The position numbers were made by a program, and so were the translations under genes. The notes under the pieces were generated by a model. That model was not told the origin of the DNA, did no database searches, and worked only from the letters and a program-made list of their open reading frames with translations. From contig JACPCQ010000060.1 in NCBI GenBank assembly GCA_016179715.1, forward strand, positions 1-5,026: 5,026 nt of DNA, in the 5' to 3' direction. Positions within the stretch are counted from its first letter, which is position 1. Each line of letters opens with the position of its first letter. Source of the DNA: Parcubacteria group bacterium. GTDB lineage: Bacteria; Patescibacteriota; Minisyncoccia; JACPCQ01. Shown here in pieces: positions 4,871 to 5,026 of this stretch.

Positions 4871-5026
4871 ATGAAAATTATCATTGGTTCCGACCACGCC
4901 GGGTTTCATCTCAAGGAGACACTCAAGAAATTTCTTGAGGAGCTTGGGTATGAAGTGGAGGATAAGGGTGCCTTTTCGCTCAATCCCGAAGACGATTACC
5001 CCGACTTTATGATTCCGGCGGCGGAA
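4871..5026 (+). CDS. rpiB: Ribose-5-phosphate isomerase B, N-terminal part (cut by window end)
   Basis: Only the first 52 codons lie in the window. MKIIIGSDHAGFHLKETL is the signature N-terminus of the RpiB/LacAB sugar-phosphate isomerase family, with Asp8 and His9 of SDHAG in the substrate site. YEVEDKGAFSLNPEDDYPDF continues the family pattern, including the conserved DYPD. The enzyme interconverts ribose 5-phosphate and ribulose 5-phosphate in the non-oxidative pentose phosphate pathway; LacA/LacB-type galactose-6-phosphate isomerases are related but less likely. The catalytic Cys and the remaining two thirds of the protein are beyond the window. The start is fixed by the motif; no Shine-Dalgarno sequence precedes it. 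It may be co-transcribed with gap across the inverted repeat. Confidence 0.92.
   Translation, partial: MKIIIGSDHAGFHLKETLKKFLEELGYEVEDKGAFSLNPEDDYPDFMIPAAE

Overview
The window reads as ordinary bacterial chromosome of moderate GC with standard-code stops: TGA terminates both the arsR-like gene and gap, and Trp is TGG. The short MENK-type signal anchor of the DsbA-like protein, the unusual GAPDH, and starts without Shine-Dalgarno sequences suggest a Patescibacteria/CPR organism, most like Parcubacteria. That placement is inference from sequence character, not from a search.

Layout, all genes on the plus strand: (1) the 3' part of a large unrecognised protein with beta-propeller-like repeats (2-1300); (2) a membrane-anchored DsbA-like thiol oxidoreductase (1360-2052) with a promoter just upstream; (3) a 289-base non-coding interval (2053-2341) holding a 221-bp miniature element with 14-bp perfect terminal inverted repeats and exactly flanking 7-bp direct repeats, and inside it a structured segment resembling the guide RNA / right end of IS200/IS605 TnpB elements; (4) an ArsR/SmtB-type repressor (2342-2680) whose near-consensus promoter is covered by a perfect 13-2-13 palindrome; (5) an NADH-type, AhpF-like thioredoxin reductase (2726-3646) closed by a strong terminator; (6) class I GAPDH (3740-4738); (7) a 20-bp perfect inverted repeat with a 48-base loop (4758-4845); (8) the first 52 codons of ribose-5-phosphate isomerase B (4871 to the end).

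Two themes emerge. The dsbA-like, arsR-like and reductase genes form a thiol-redox neighbourhood; the repressor probably controls itself and perhaps the reductase 45 bases downstream. gap and rpiB belong to central sugar-phosphate metabolism. The most unusual part is the interval upstream of arsR. The miniature element appears to have inserted at GGGTTGA and duplicated it, so the arsR -35 box (TTGACT) survived within the right-hand target duplication. The predicted arsR transcript starts on or next to the ATG, so the mRNA is probably leaderless. No tRNA, rRNA, CRISPR array or full-length transposase gene is visible.
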